A stretch of DNA of 64,000 nt from Gautieria morchelliformis (taxonomy: Eukaryota; Basidiomycota; Agaricomycetes; Gomphales; Gomphaceae): positions 1 to 64,000 of the forward strand of contig WHVA01000060.1 of the NCBI GenBank assembly GCA_015179125.1, given 5' to 3'. Below are positions 24,124-35,695 of the stretch, one piece after another (the stretch's first letter is position 1; the number at the start of each line of letters is the position of its first letter). The notes beneath the pieces are model-generated. The model was not told the DNA's origin. It was given only the letters and a program-made list of their open reading frames with translations, and did not search any database. The position numbers and the translations under genes are program-made.

Positions 24124-24656
24124 TTAGTCTAGTGGGCCGTTTCGTACGGAAAGACAGACATACGTGAGTAAATCGAAAAAAGGTGGTAATCGGACAGTAA
24201 CGTCTCCCGAGAGGAGAGCCGGTCGTGCACGGTATTTAACCTCGACTCGTCGCTTTACGCCCTTTCTGAGGGTCGTCATTTCCCACCTACGAGGCCCCCA
24301 CAGTAAATATGACCATCTCGGAAGAAAGTGTTTGGGGTCGGACTCACCCCTCCAACAGCAATGTGTTGTATCCTTTTTTCGAAATTTCTATCAGCAGCTG
24401 TTGTCGAGCAAAGACCAGAGCCTGCTGGATGTTGTGAGCACCGACGTCCTTGACGTCAAATAGGTAGGTGCCCCGCGTGTCCGTCTCGCCGACATGTATG
24501 ATGTCTAGATCATCTATGCATTGGCAAAGTATGAGTCAAAGCATATTGGCACACGCTTCCCAACGCACCGTCTTCGTTCAAATAGCCCGTCACGGGATGT
24601 ACGGCCTTGTAGTTGACTACCTCCCAGGGATTCACTTTGCGGCGGGCAAAACCCAT
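24124..24656 (-). CDS. Small protein of the same uncharacterised domain family
   Basis: A three-exon gene that is easy to miss because each exon is short. Exon 1 is 'MGFARRKVNPWEVVNYKAVH' onward, with a GTGCGT donor. Exon 2 reads 'DLDIIHVGETDTRGTYLFDV' and 'QALVFARQQLLIEISKKGYN' and ends in LLLEG. Exon 3 is 'WEMTTLRKGVKRRVEVKYRA' and 'RPALLSGDVTVRLPPFFDLL'. The total is about 138 residues with phases agreeing at both junctions. The LLLEGW..TLRKG..R.EV.Y..RPA signature is shared in outline with the gene at 21.6 kb. Function unknown. It sits between TUM1 and the MTM1-like gene, all on the minus strand. Confidence 0.65.
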
Positions 24657-25147
24657 GGCGCAAAGAAAGGTGCAGGTTGCACCCTGCAGGCGAGCCTTTT
24701 ATCGGCCGCATTGCTCAGAATCGGAGTACGCGTCGCAGGCTGCCAAATTAGTGACTCGGCGCTGCGCTGTCATCGCTTGCTGAGACCAATGGGCACCTGA
24801 GATAGTTCGACTAATTGAGAAAGATGATGGGTAAGATTCTGTGAGTGAATATTCATCAGGGATACACTCGACATCGGAGTCCATCTTGGACTTGATTCAT
24901 CAGGGTTGGGGTCCATCGGAGTCCATCGGACGCCTCCGATAGGCCATCGGAGGCCACTCGTCGGGGACCATTCGTCAGCGAAGGGAAGGACCTGTTTCAC
25001 TGTGAGCCTACTGGATACTTGTCCCTGATGATCTCAACATGATAGGAGTTCGGCCGGAGTGGCTAAGAACAATCCCAAGGCAGGACGGTGGCGGTGTGGG
25101 ATACTACCCTTGACAGTTGCAAATAGTAGATGTCCCGAGCATCCCCA
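24657..25147. other. Intergenic with short CATCGGA repeats
   Basis: About 490 bp with no supported gene. 24870-24970 carries several copies of CATCGGA/TCCATCGGA in both orientations. It is too short and irregular to call an element. Confidence 0.4.
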
Positions 25148-26435
25148 TTAGCTCAGTTCACCGTCGCCGAAGTCATACGCGGCCAGCTTGCGATCACACA
25201 AACTCTTGTCCCAGATGAATATGAGCTGCTCTAATATCTCTACAGTAAGTGTGTCTGTGAATCCTAGTCTTCCTTGTCCTTCGTCAGTAACGCACCGACC
25301 CCCTGAAAGGCATATGAGTGTAGAGCTCTCCAAGAGTGCCGAATGACTCACTTCGTAACACGCAATCATAATGCCGCAAGCGGGTGCAATTTTTGCCATC
25401 CGTGGCGTGAGTCCTGCAAACAAGGCAGAAACGCCCTCGGCACGAATAATTTGTAGGAGAAGGTACAGGGAAGAAGTATATCGTCCCTGCTGTGTGTGAG
25501 CGGACATCAAGAGGGCTTGCCGTCGTGTTTTTAGCACATCGAATGGGGACGTGAGCAACGCTGCTGCTGTCCCGCTGATGGAGCCGCTGGTGAATGCCAC
25601 CTGCGCCCCCTTGTTTCCTCTTCGCTCGAACATGGATTTACATGTCTCGTATCCCGCCCAATACAGGCCACTAAACGGAACGTCACGCCATAAAGATGGA
25701 CCAAGGCCGCGCCACAAAGAAAGTACACCTTGTGAGCGCACAAGAGAGCGAATATTAGAGATAACGGAGGGTAAAGTATGTGGATTTTCTGGTGATGGGG
25801 GCGTCGATTGTAAGTTTGTCCGTAAAAGTTCCAACGGCGAGACTAAGGACGTTACAACCGTACGGGCAAGGATCCCGGAAATAAGGGGCGTTGCTGCAGG
25901 TGAAGGTGAAATGTGGGGTATGAGAACATGAACAAAATGATCATATGTTAGCATATAGCATGTTGACGAGGGAACGCCAAGGACACTGTGACATGACGTC
26001 AGATGGGAACAGAGAACGAGACGGTCAAATTAGACACACAGAGTGGTTCCAGCCCCCTTCCATAGTCCTCTTACGCCCTCTGCCCTCCACACTTTCCGAA
26101 CCGCGTCTCCAAAGCCTGTTACCCGCTCGGCTCGTAGGGTGCCGTGGTCCCAGACACAGACCAGCTCCTGCGGGTGCGATGCCCGAGCAAGAGAGGACAT
26201 ATTTCTTACGCAGGGTACAGGAGAAGGCAAACAGCATGTTTGAGGTGGTGGTCGAGGAAAGAGCGGCGATGGCGGTTGGGTCTGCAACCGTGTCTTGACC
26301 ACATCGAAAGGTGTCACTATGTTTGTGTCAACGCTACAGGGAGAGATAAAGGTATCGCAACAGTAGCTTACTGGTGAGAGCTGTCAGGGTTGCTCCTGTT
26401 GCCGCAGCCAGCGTTTTGGCAGGCAAAGGATCCAT
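25148..26435 (-). CDS. MTM1: Mitochondrial carrier of the MTM1/SLC25A39-40 type
   Basis: Minus-strand gene of about five exons starting 'MDPLPAKTLAAATGATLTAL'. It holds three carrier repeats with the P-x-[DE]-x-x-[KR] signature: 'MTPFDVVKTRLQTQ', 'VSPLELLRTNLQS' and 'TSPFDVLKTRRQ'. The first loop has 'ELVCVWDHGT', and then comes 'KVWRAEGVRGLWKGAGTTL', the arrangement seen in SLC25A39/A40 and yeast Mtm1. These inner-membrane carriers are linked to glutathione import and to manganese and iron-sulfur balance in the matrix. The end is 'CDRKLAAYDFGDGELS'. The start lies 725 bp from the divergently transcribed UGO1 start. The carrier family is certain; the MTM1 subtype is likely. Confidence 0.85.
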
Positions 26436-27160
26436 GGTCGACGTGGTGGAAAAGTTCGAGCGGCGAGCGGCTAAAGTATATATCTGATAAGATACGGTCG
26501 ATCGATGCTACGTGCCGGTCGTGCAACGTCACCGGTCGCTAAGCACCGCTCTCTAGTGCAATTTCACCTTACTGCATATAAGTACTTTATAAATAAAAAT
26601 CCCGTTAATCATAACTGCCGTAACACCGGACAGAATTAAAGCGAGTAAACCGCAAATACACATCATAAAGATCGTAATGTTCTTTCATCTCTCCCATAAC
26701 TTTTCTCACAATATCTCTGTCTACCTTTAAGAATCTTGAGGATACTTTTCAAGGACGGCCCGGGAACCCCAATTTCCAAGCTGACATGCTCCATACGGTT
26801 TATGACGGCACGCCTTTGACCGTTGGCAACTTGCAACATAACAACGAATGAAGGTATGCATGCCTGGCCAGAGCTGCACAGTATGTGCCCCGCCAGGATG
26901 ACCCGCTAGAACGGCATCATGACATGAACACTAGATGACATCGAATCGTAGGGAACTGCCAGGGGACGTAGAGTCGACCTGATGGAAAATGAAGACGAGC
27001 ACAAGCGGAAGATTGATTGGAAGTAATAGGACTGTCCGTACCGTATTCATGCCCCTGATATTCTTTGCGATAGTCGAGCTCAAGAGCACAGGACAATGTA
27101 GTATCATACTTAGTGACCAAGCCTCATGTGGGTGCTTGTTGTTCATCCTATGGTCTCCCT
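26436..27160. promoter_or_regulatory. Divergent promoter region of MTM1-like and UGO1
   Basis: 725 bp between two head-to-head starts of SLC25-fold genes, with no supported gene. An AT-rich part lies at about 26570-26660. TATATAT near 26477-26485 is about 45 bp from the MTM1-like start. Shared control is an inference from position only. Confidence 0.4.
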
Positions 27161-28695
27161 ATGACTTCTTCCGGCTCGTTGCGCGATTTATATTCTAGCC
27201 CGTCCTCTTCGTGGTCGTTCATCCCCCCGCAACCAAACTCATCATCAGCAACTGCCACTTCTTCCTCCATACCAAAACACGAATGGTCTACCCGACACCA
27301 CACCAGCCCCGTTTTCGACCTGTCGCCAAGCTTCCCGCTTGAACGCGATGGGATCAACGTTGACCTTGGTGCAGTACTCAAGGGCCTTTTAGCTTCAGAA
27401 TTAGTGCAGTATACTGGTACTGCTCTCGTGATGCCATGGGCGGTGGGAAAGATCCTATTGCAGATTCAGTGGATCCCTCGTGATGCTGAGAGTTTAGAAT
27501 CGGATGGAGGACGTGTTGTAGAGGAAGATGAGGTGTGCACCTATCTCTAGTGAATTCTTGGGTAGTGCTCCTTTTTTTTCTTATGCACCTGTTCAGCTGA
27601 GCGATGACTCTTCGGACGTGCCTTACTTCCATGACCCCGCGTCGTCCATGCCTTCTAGATACCACCCGCCGAAACCACGACTGGCTGATGGGGAAGGTTA
27701 TATAGCTCGCCTAAGTGTATCGGAGGAGGATACAAGACCCGAGTATGTAATGCCTATTGGCAAGACTAAGGGTGTGTGGGGTATGATCCAAAAAGTCGCG
27801 CGTTGGAAAAACGAGGGATGGTTGGCCCTATGGAAAGGTACTTGCAACCAATCTCTCGCGTTGCAGCGTTCTCACTGCTCACTTAGGCCTACTAACCTCT
27901 TATTTAACGAATACCGCTTCGTTGGTTGTACAACCTCTCATTCAGGACACCATCCTCTTGCTGTTTCCGTCTTACCCAACATCTCCTCCACCCTTCCTTG
28001 TTCCGTTCGCATCACACGTTCTAACTGGCATTTTACTCTCTCCACTTGATCTAGTACGCACTCGCCTCATTGCACAGTCTTCCCTTCCGCGGCATCGTAC
28101 ATACACTGGTCCTTTGAATGCGCTATCTGAAATTTTACAACACGAAGGAGGTCTACCGGGGGTATATCTCCACCCCCACCTTCTCATTCCCGCTGCTCTT
28201 CATAATGCGGCACGCCCTTTCGTCAATCTCGCCCTACCTTCGCTCCTGGCGACACGGCTTGGAGTCAACGAGGACAGTCATCCCGCTGTGTGGGCCGTTA
28301 CCGAGCTTACGGCAGGGTGCCTATCGAGTCTTATCACTACACCGATCGAGACAGTGAGGAGGAGATTGCAGGTGCAGACACGCGGGACAGGCAAGTTCAA
28401 GGCGTGCGTAGAAACGCGACCAAGGCCGTATCATGGCGTTGTGGACACGGTGTGGCGCATAGTGACTGAAGAGCGGTCCGACATACCCATATCGTCTAGG
28501 AAGACAAGAGGCAAAAGTAAGGAGAGGGTGAGGGAGAGCACCTTAGAAGTGGTGGATGAAGGCTGGGTTACTTTCGGCGGCGTCGGACAGCTTTATCACG
28601 GTCTGAGTATGAACATTGGCGCAGTCTTGGTGGCGTCGATACTCGCCGCAGTAGTGGGTGGTCAAGAGGCAGAATCCGGTTGGGCAGAGTTATGA
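27161..28695 (+). CDS. UGO1: Mitochondrial fusion protein Ugo1 (modified SLC25 carrier)
   Basis: About four exons starting 'MTSSGSLRDLYSSPSSSWSF', a Ser-rich N-terminus exposed to the cytosol in the family. Then follow 'LVQYTGTALVMPWAVGKILL', 'RPEYVMPIGKTKGVWGMIQK', 'WLALWKG' and carrier-like repeats 'ILLSPLDLVRTRLIAQS' and 'LITTPIETVRRRLQVQT'. The C-terminus is 'LYHGLSMNIGAVLVASILAA'. Ugo1 sits in the outer membrane and couples Fzo1 and Mgm1 during fusion; the human relative is SLC25A46. It is transcribed divergently from the MTM1-like carrier. The match to fungal Ugo1 layout (a long N-terminal part before degenerate carrier repeats) is good. Confidence 0.82.
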
Positions 28696-28820
28696 AAGAA
28701 AGAAGCAGATAACAACAAACACTGTATCCACAAGTAGTTTACACGATCATATGACTTGATAAGATCCCACTTCACTAAACATAAATGCGGGTACATTTTC
28801 ACACAACATCACTACATACA

Positions 28821-30642
28821 TCACTCGGCGGCGCCCCATATTCTAACTTCTCTGCCTGAAAGTCCCCATATTTCTTGACCATCTTGCGCGAACTGGAGAT
28901 CGACTACGTCGTCGCCCTCGCTGAGCTTGACAACCTCGTCCCAAGTCTTATGCGCAAAGACCGTCGCGCCGCCCGACCCTGCAACACCCAAGTACTGTGC
29001 ACTTGGATCATACACCAGCTTGTTCAACTTGAAGCCATCCCCAAGGTCGATGGTATGCGCTTCGCGTTGCTTCCTCAAATCCCATATCGCAACTGTGCTA
29101 GAGGACGAAGGCGCCATCAGGTGGTAACCATTTTCGGAGAAGGAGAGCGTGTGGCAAGCAAAGGGCGCCGAGTCAGGCGTACTGGATCCAGGTACCAGGA
29201 CAGCGCCAACCTTGCCCGAACGCACATCATAAATTTGGATTCTTGAGTTCGGCGTACCGAGCGCAAGGAGTGCACCGTCAGGGTGAATACTCATTGCTGT
29301 GTACGGGTCTTCGCCCACCCCAGACTGGAATATAGGCTGGAAAGTATTGAGGTTATGGAGCGAGTATGTCCTGTCCGTAGATACAAGAGCAAGAATGGAC
29401 TGAGTGGGATGTACGCCAAGACCAGTGATTTCACCCTTATGGGTCTTAATGGTCTGCTGAGGCGCATAATCACCCGAAGCGGAATCGTGAGTCCATACTC
29501 GGGCGGACTTATCGGCACTACCGGAAAGTACAAGTGTAGGCTCGCCTTCTTTCTCGCGAAACTGGACAGTGGTGACTTTCTTTGTGTGTCCCTTGAGAGT
29601 TGCAGCCACTTTGCCAGCATCGCGGTCATAGAGTTGGACTATCTTGTCGTTACCTCCTGTAAGAAAGAGAGAGGGCTGCGTCTGTGATAGCGCAAGTGTG
29701 TTGATACCGGCGGCAGACGAGGAATGAAGAGAAGGTATGGTGTGCTTAAGCGTGTAGGTGTGCATTTGGGCGGCAGTGGGATAGTTTGGTGGTGGCTTGC
29801 GCTTTTTGCGTGAAGAGGAAAGCCTATAGGAAACATGGTTAACTTTCTCCCTGGATCGCATCACGAAACTCACCTTTTGGTCAGTTCCTCAATTTCGGCA
29901 ACAACATCCGATGGTAAGCCTTGCTCTTCCGCGCTGTCTTCCATTTCCACGTCGGCGCCAGGACCAGTGGAATCAATTCCCATAGTAGCCTTCACGTTTG
30001 CGAGGGCCCTGCAATTGATACATTAGCCTCTCGAATCCCCAGGGTGGTACTATTACGACTGACTCTCGTGCGGCATCCCTCTCTCTAATCAAACGCGCCG
30101 CTACACGCGTCGCGGCATCCTGTTGATACAAAGCATGACTGAGTTCTTGACGAGTGGAATTGTACTGTTGCTTGAGAGCGAAAGTTTCAAGGACTAACGC
30201 GTCCCATTCGTTTTGAAGGGTATGCAAGAGTGCAGGAATTGATGTTAGGTTGGGCGGTCGGGGGGCAGATGTTTTGGGATCTGCGTAAAATGATTATCAG
30301 TTGATGGACGCGAACGGTGCACTGTACTGAGGATGATGGCGTGGTAGATCAGAATTTAAGTGCTAATCAATGCTCAAGGCTCATCAACAGCTTCTAGTTG
30401 ATTTTATTTATGAAGATGAATCATCATTCGACAACACCACCCTCACTACAGCTGCGACTGGGGTGAAACTCACTGGCTTGTATGGTGACGAGGTCTGATT
30501 CCTCAAGCTTATCACCCGTAATGGGCTCTGTCCCATTCTCTTCGATATACTTGATTATGAGGCGTCGTTCATATACATGCCCCGACTTTTGAGATACAAC
30601 AGCGTCCTGGGGAGGCTCTCCAGAGATAGCGCAAAAGAACAT
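28821..30642 (-). CDS. PRP19: Pre-mRNA splicing ubiquitin ligase Prp19
   Basis: About four exons. The N-terminal U-box reads '[20 protein letters not shown]' and '[20 protein letters not shown]'. A helical coiled-coil follows ('[20 protein letters not shown]', '[15 protein letters not shown]'), then a linker and a seven-bladed WD40 domain starting '[20 protein letters not shown]' and ending '[16 protein letters not shown]'. Prp19 is the tetrameric E3 core of the NineTeen complex that stabilises U5 and U6 in the active spliceosome. The domain order and the start at the U-box Met agree with the family. The SEC17 start is only about 100 bp away on the opposite strand, so the two share a very short promoter. 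Confidence 0.93.
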
Positions 30643-30741
30643 GGGGGGAAGACGCGAAAAACCAAAGTTTATGTAAGTAAGGACCCCCATACGCCCACAC
30701 ACTGCTGGTGACTGTAACCCCTTTTGACTCCTACATTCATC

Positions 30742-31777
30742 ATGGCCCCGCAGAGCCTTGCGTATGGTCTGCTAGCTAAGGCTGACAAGAAGCTTGGATC
30801 CGGCGGTGGTTGGCTGAGCTTCGGCTCGAGCTCCTCAAAATTTGAAGAGGCTGGCGACCTCTTCCAGCAAGCCGCGAATCAGTTCAAAATCGACAAACAA
30901 TTCAAAGATTCAGGGGATGCCTTTTCCAAAGAAGCAGAGTGTAGGGAGAAGGGAGGCGAGACGAACGAAGCTGCAAATGCGTGGTGGAACGCAGCGAAGA
31001 GTTACAAGCAGGGCAACCCAGATTGTGCGGCGAATAACTTTTGAACAGGAAGGTATCTGACTGGATCTTCTCCTGTAGTGGCTATTCAAGCACTCGCGCA
31101 GACTATAACCTTTCTGACGAAAGGGGGACGGTTTAGACAAGCTGCCGATCGAGAAAAGGAGATCGCACAGATCTACCTCCAAGAATCGGGCGACCTCGCC
31201 AGGGCCTGCGAAAGTTATGAACGAGCCGGAGAGTGGTATGCCCAGGAGGATGCTCATGCGTAAGTCGTCTCTTATGTTCCCCACTTACTCATATTTTTGT
31301 CTTGCCAACTAGAACGGCCAATGCTTGTTTCAAAGATGCGGCCGATCTCCACGCTGAACTGGACCAGTTCCCTGCCGCCATCTCGCGCTACGAGAAGGTT
31401 GCGGATCATTCCCTCACTTCGTCGCTCACGAAATACAGCGTAAAGGAGTACTGGCTTCGAGCTAGTTTATGTGCTCTTGCCATGCGGGTACAAGATTCTG
31501 GTCTCTCAACCCCATTCGTTATTGAGCTTGATATTCTTAGGATCCTATCGCCGCAAAACGCAACTTGAACAGGTATAGCACGCAGGACGTGACATTTCCA
31601 AGTACGCGCGAGGCCAAGTTTGTAGTCAGTCTGATTGAAGCCATAGAGGCCGGAGAGAATGAGGCTTACACCGCGGCCGTTGTCGAGTACGATCAGGTTA
31701 CAAAGCTGGACAATTGGAAGACGAGCATTCTGCTGAAGATCAAGAAGACGATTGAGGATGATGACATTCTCACTTAA
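30742..31777 (+). CDS. SEC17: Alpha-SNAP, vesicle fusion adaptor
   Basis: Five exons starting 'MAPQSLAYGLLAKADKKLGS'. The TPR-like helical blocks are 'FEEAGDLFQQAANQFKIDKQ', 'AANAWWNAAKSYKQGNPDC', 'QIYLQESGDLARACESYERA' and 'ANACFKDAADLHAELDQFPA'. The end is 'SILLKIKKTIEDDDILT', the usual alpha-SNAP C-terminus that stimulates NSF. The protein binds SNARE bundles and recruits Sec18/NSF for disassembly in membrane traffic. The expected length is about 290 residues and agrees. Upstream, PRP19 is divergent with about 100 bp between starts. NUS1 begins about 200 bp downstream on the same strand. Confidence 0.93.
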
Positions 31778-31976
31778 ATGCTGTATGCCTGTATGTATTC
31801 TCGAATGTAGCAGTTGCCTAATGACTAGTATATTTATATTTAATAACGGCCTATGGATAGTCATCCATTTTGAAATGATCTCGTGGGGGAGCTTGGTAGC
31901 TGTAGCATCAATAAAACTAAATCTGTATGCGACCAGCGGCTAATTAATCTTGGCAACACGTGTCCTGTAGCCAGGA

Positions 31977-33146
31977 ATGTATGGGCTCGCACACCTACTG
32001 CTACTACTTATACATGCGCTATACGGATTTAAGAACTTCCTCTTCTCACTCGTCCCACTTCGTCACCCCAAGCCACTCCTTGCACGGCGTCGAAAATTAC
32101 CAGCACACTTGGCTTTGCTTTTGATCCCAGATGCGGAAAATCATGACACGCGGGAGGAAGAACGTGTGATGGAGGAATGCGTAGAACATGTCGTAGAGTG
32201 GTGCAAGGAGCTTGGAATACAAAGGTTGAGCGTGTACGATCGTGACGGTGCGTAGCCCAGGTTGTTTTCAATGTTCTTCTCATCCCGTGCCAGGTGTACT
32301 CAGCTGCAAGTCCATACATGCGTCCCCCACATTTCCATATGAATTGTTGGACATCAAAGATAGTCCATCCTTCATCCGGGAACCACCCACACCGCCGCTC
32401 TCTGATACAGACTCTCCTAGAACGAAGTCACCAGATATTGAACCCGTAGCGAGTTCCACTACCGTTAGTACCTTCCATATACCATACCTGTCACGCCATT
32501 CCACGGCGGAGAATGAGAAGAAGACCCCTCACAGACGTCGCCACCCCCGTACGTCCCGCACGCCTATGGGTTGGACCCATCTGAAACTCTCACAGAACTA
32601 TTCGAGCCTAAAGCACGTCTTCATACCCTTACTTTGCATTTACTCTCTGGAGCATCATCAAAGCCGGCCATAGCAGCAGCAGCTCGGTCGCTGGCGTCCA
32701 CACCGTCATCTCTACGAAAGTTGACTCAGCCCTTTAATTTAACCGTTGACGCACTGGGTGACTTGCTGGAAGGTTCGTCTTGACAAGTAATGTCGGACGT
32801 ATTGAGTTGACAGCAGTTGCAGGCGAGTCAGGCTTCCCGCCACCTGATTTGGTTGTCGTGCACTCTCTGTATCCTTCCACTGCGCCACTTGAGCTACATG
32901 GCTTCCCGCCGTGGCAGATCCGATTATCCGAGATATAGTGAGTGCTGCACATCTGTTTCCTTCATGGCGTGACATATGGTATGAAGCTACGCCCCTCGCC
33001 AAGGAGGTATTCTGCGCCATATTTTACAATTGTTGGTCCCACGTCGACGGAGGCACAAATGGTCCACAGCGTCGGCGATCTCAGAAGTTGATATCCGGAG
33101 GGCCCTGGATGAGTATTCTGGGGCTGAGATGAGACTTGGGAAATAA
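31977..33146 (+). CDS. NUS1: Dehydrodolichyl diphosphate synthase subunit Nus1/NgBR
   Basis: About six exons. The N-terminal membrane anchor (MYGLAHLLLLLIHALYGFKN) is followed by 'EHVVEWCKELGIQRLSVYDR', a variable Ser/Pro-rich part, and the conserved 'PDLVVVHSLYPSTAPLELHG' with 'FPPWQIRLSEI'. The last exon ends 'ALDEYSGAEMRLGK', carrying the terminal RxG motif that completes the partner's active site. Nus1 pairs with Rer2/Srt1-type cis-prenyltransferase in the ER to make dolichol for glycosylation. The last two introns are placed from phase and from the human spacing between RLTEI and the final helix. Catalytic Asp residues are absent, as expected for this subunit. Confidence 0.82.
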
Positions 33147-33473
33147 TAGTTTATAGAATCCAGCCCACGTTACAAACTAGCTTATCATATTGTAGCGAGC
33201 TAATATCTAACAAGAGATGAGCAAGATACCCTACAGGAATGCAAGCGCCTGCAATCGATTGATCACTGACAGCGGCGCGATTAGTCACTACAGCAGAGGC
33301 TATTATCGGCTACCAGATATGTACCCGATTTCTCAATACTGTACAAACTACTCGCCTGTCGGCCTTTCTGATTTACTGGTAATGCTATGTCTATGATCAT
33401 GATGTCGAGAGCGCCCATGGAGCAAGGTAGAAAAGCGTAAATCTTAGAGCCATACTGGCACTGCAATTCCCAC

Positions 33474-35575
33474 ATGGCTCCCTCAGTTGATCAACTATCT
33501 CATGCTCACCATACAGTGGCGAAAAGAATTGTAGTCTGTTGCGATGGAACATGGCAAGGTCTGTTTGCATCCTACTGATGTACTTATTCATCACAATTGA
33601 ATGTGACGCGCCGGGCCCGGCAGACGGTGTTGTTCAGAAGCATCGATGGCAATATTCAAATGTGCTCAAAATTTCGAGAATATTGAACCATCAGGACAAC
33701 AGACTGTGAAGCATGTGCTTTTCTTGAGAGCATGAAATGTTGACATGTTGTAGGACGCCTCCCACACCTCAAGTCGTATTTTACCAAGCCGGTGTAGGCA
33801 GCGAGCATAACTTCTACTCGGAGTATATTGAGGGTAAGTCGCAGTCGCAGCATCTCGGAGATACGAACTTAGCTCTCTCTGGGTGCAGGAGCTACGGGGG
33901 CATCTTTGGCGGAGAAAGTCCAGGAAGCATATGCGTTCATTGCTCAGTGCGTTACATCACGGCCGCTGTGCAGTGTGCCAATTATCTATATTCATTGCTG
34001 CAGCAATTTTCAAAGCGGCGACGAGGTTTGTGTTTTCCCGTCAGAGAGCGTGCTTATGCCTAACCTGTGTAATCATGTAGATCTTCCTTTTTGGATTCTC
34101 CAGGGGAGCATATACTGCTCGGATGGTTGCGGCCTTTATCGCAAGTCACCCAAGGTGAATTATTGCTCAGGTTACTTACACGTAGACAGGGCGAGATTGG
34201 TGTCCTCGATAAGAAGGATATGGATCATTTCGCGGACATCTTTATTGCGTACCAGAAACGAGGCAAGGCTACCGACCCGAAAGGTACGTCTTGACCTTAA
34301 TCGAGACATGGTCATACTTTTGATGGGAATAATATATTTGTTAGAAATCGCGGGGTACGACAAGGTTTTACAGCCTTTTAACAATCCTCATGCGGAGGGA
34401 AGAACACGAGCCGACGCCGACGGAGATACTTTCACAATCAAGTATGCTCTGCCCATAAATTTACCCTTGGGCGTCTGATAATGTCCATGGCATAGATGTG
34501 TTGGAGTTTTCGATACGGTTGGATCGCTGGGTTTGCCAGAGGAACTTACATTTTCCAGCAAGAGAATCAAGGACTTGTTTGGGTTCTCCGACAAACGCCT
34601 GGGGTCTCACGTCCAGCACGCATTTCACGCCATGGCACTGAACGAGACGAGAGCTGACTTTGTGCGTTGGAAATTATTCGAGGTCAAATAGAGTGTTTGA
34701 TGGCATTTGCTCTAGAACGTCGCCAAATTCGAGCAGACTCCCGAAGGCAGAGCGAAAGGCCAAGTTCTCAAACAAGTATGGTTTGCAGGTCAGTAATTGT
34801 GTAATGGGATTTCCATCTTACTGATATAAGACCTATATAGGCTCACATTCAGACGTAAGGCTTATGCACTGACGCGGATGCACGCGGCTGAAGGTCTCTA
34901 TATAGATCGGCGGTGGTTGGGAATCGCATGACCTGTCTGACCTTTCGCTGGCATGGATGGTAGTACGTATATTCACGGATGGTTATCTGATAGCCTCACA
35001 TGCATTATATGTGACAGTCCAATATCGAAAAAATGCTGTCGCTTGATAGAACATACCTTGACAGCCTCCCGAGACCTGTAGCCCCCTGGGGGCAGCAACT
35101 TCCCCATGAGTACGTTACGACCGTGTGTATGGCTTACATTGTCTCAATTTGTATACGCTTAAGCCCTGCGACGGGAGTATTCAAGCTGGCCACTGAAATA
35201 CAGCGCACACTGCCTACCCAAACAGACGAGATCACGCACGAGATGGTCCACCCATCCGTGTTGTACCAGACCATCAAGCTGCCTCAGCTCATGGATAACG
35301 TAAAAGCGAACCCCTCCTTGGTCGCCCGTCTTCTTGAGACTGAAGAAATAATCAAGACTCACTGGAAATACGATCCGAGTCAGTCCGTCTTGACGGGCGA
35401 CGAAGCGAAGAAGGAGCTCAAGTCCCAAGAGTCCATGAAAAAGTCCCTTGAGAAGATGGTGAAAAAGGCGGAGAACAGGGAAATGACGACAGAGGTAATG
35501 GTCGACGAAGGGGGGCGTCCCAGGTATACCCAATCATGGCTGGGCAGCATCATCCATGAGTTGATGGAGAGTTGA
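33474..35575 (+). CDS. DUF2235 (Tle1-like) alpha/beta hydrolase
   Basis: A gene of about ten short exons. It opens 'HHTVAKRIVVCCDGTWQ', the N-terminal strand and Asp of DUF2235 proteins. After several introns comes 'IFLFGFSRGAYTARMVAAFI', with the GxSxG-like nucleophile elbow. Later blocks are 'VGVFDTVGSLGLPE', 'HVQHAFHAMALNETRADF' and 'GSHSDIGGGW', where Asp and His complete the usual triad. The C-terminal part is charged and ends 'WLGSIIHELMES'. Fungal members are common and uncharacterised; bacterial relatives (Tle1) are phospholipases. The exact substrate is unknown. No signal peptide is visible, so it is probably cytosolic. The next gene starts 120 bp downstream. Confidence 0.85.
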
Positions 35576-35695
35576 AGTTTACTGTATAATCATTACTTAT
35601 GTAAGTTATATGTGACGGTCGCGTGAAGCAACATTAGCGCTCGACCCCTCACGGTCTCGAGTCGACCTGAGTCGACAGACATCGGGGGGCTCAGC

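Noticed and set aside
24870-24970. Cluster of CATCGGA repeats
   Set aside because: Only a few irregular copies over 100 bp; no ends or relatives in the window.
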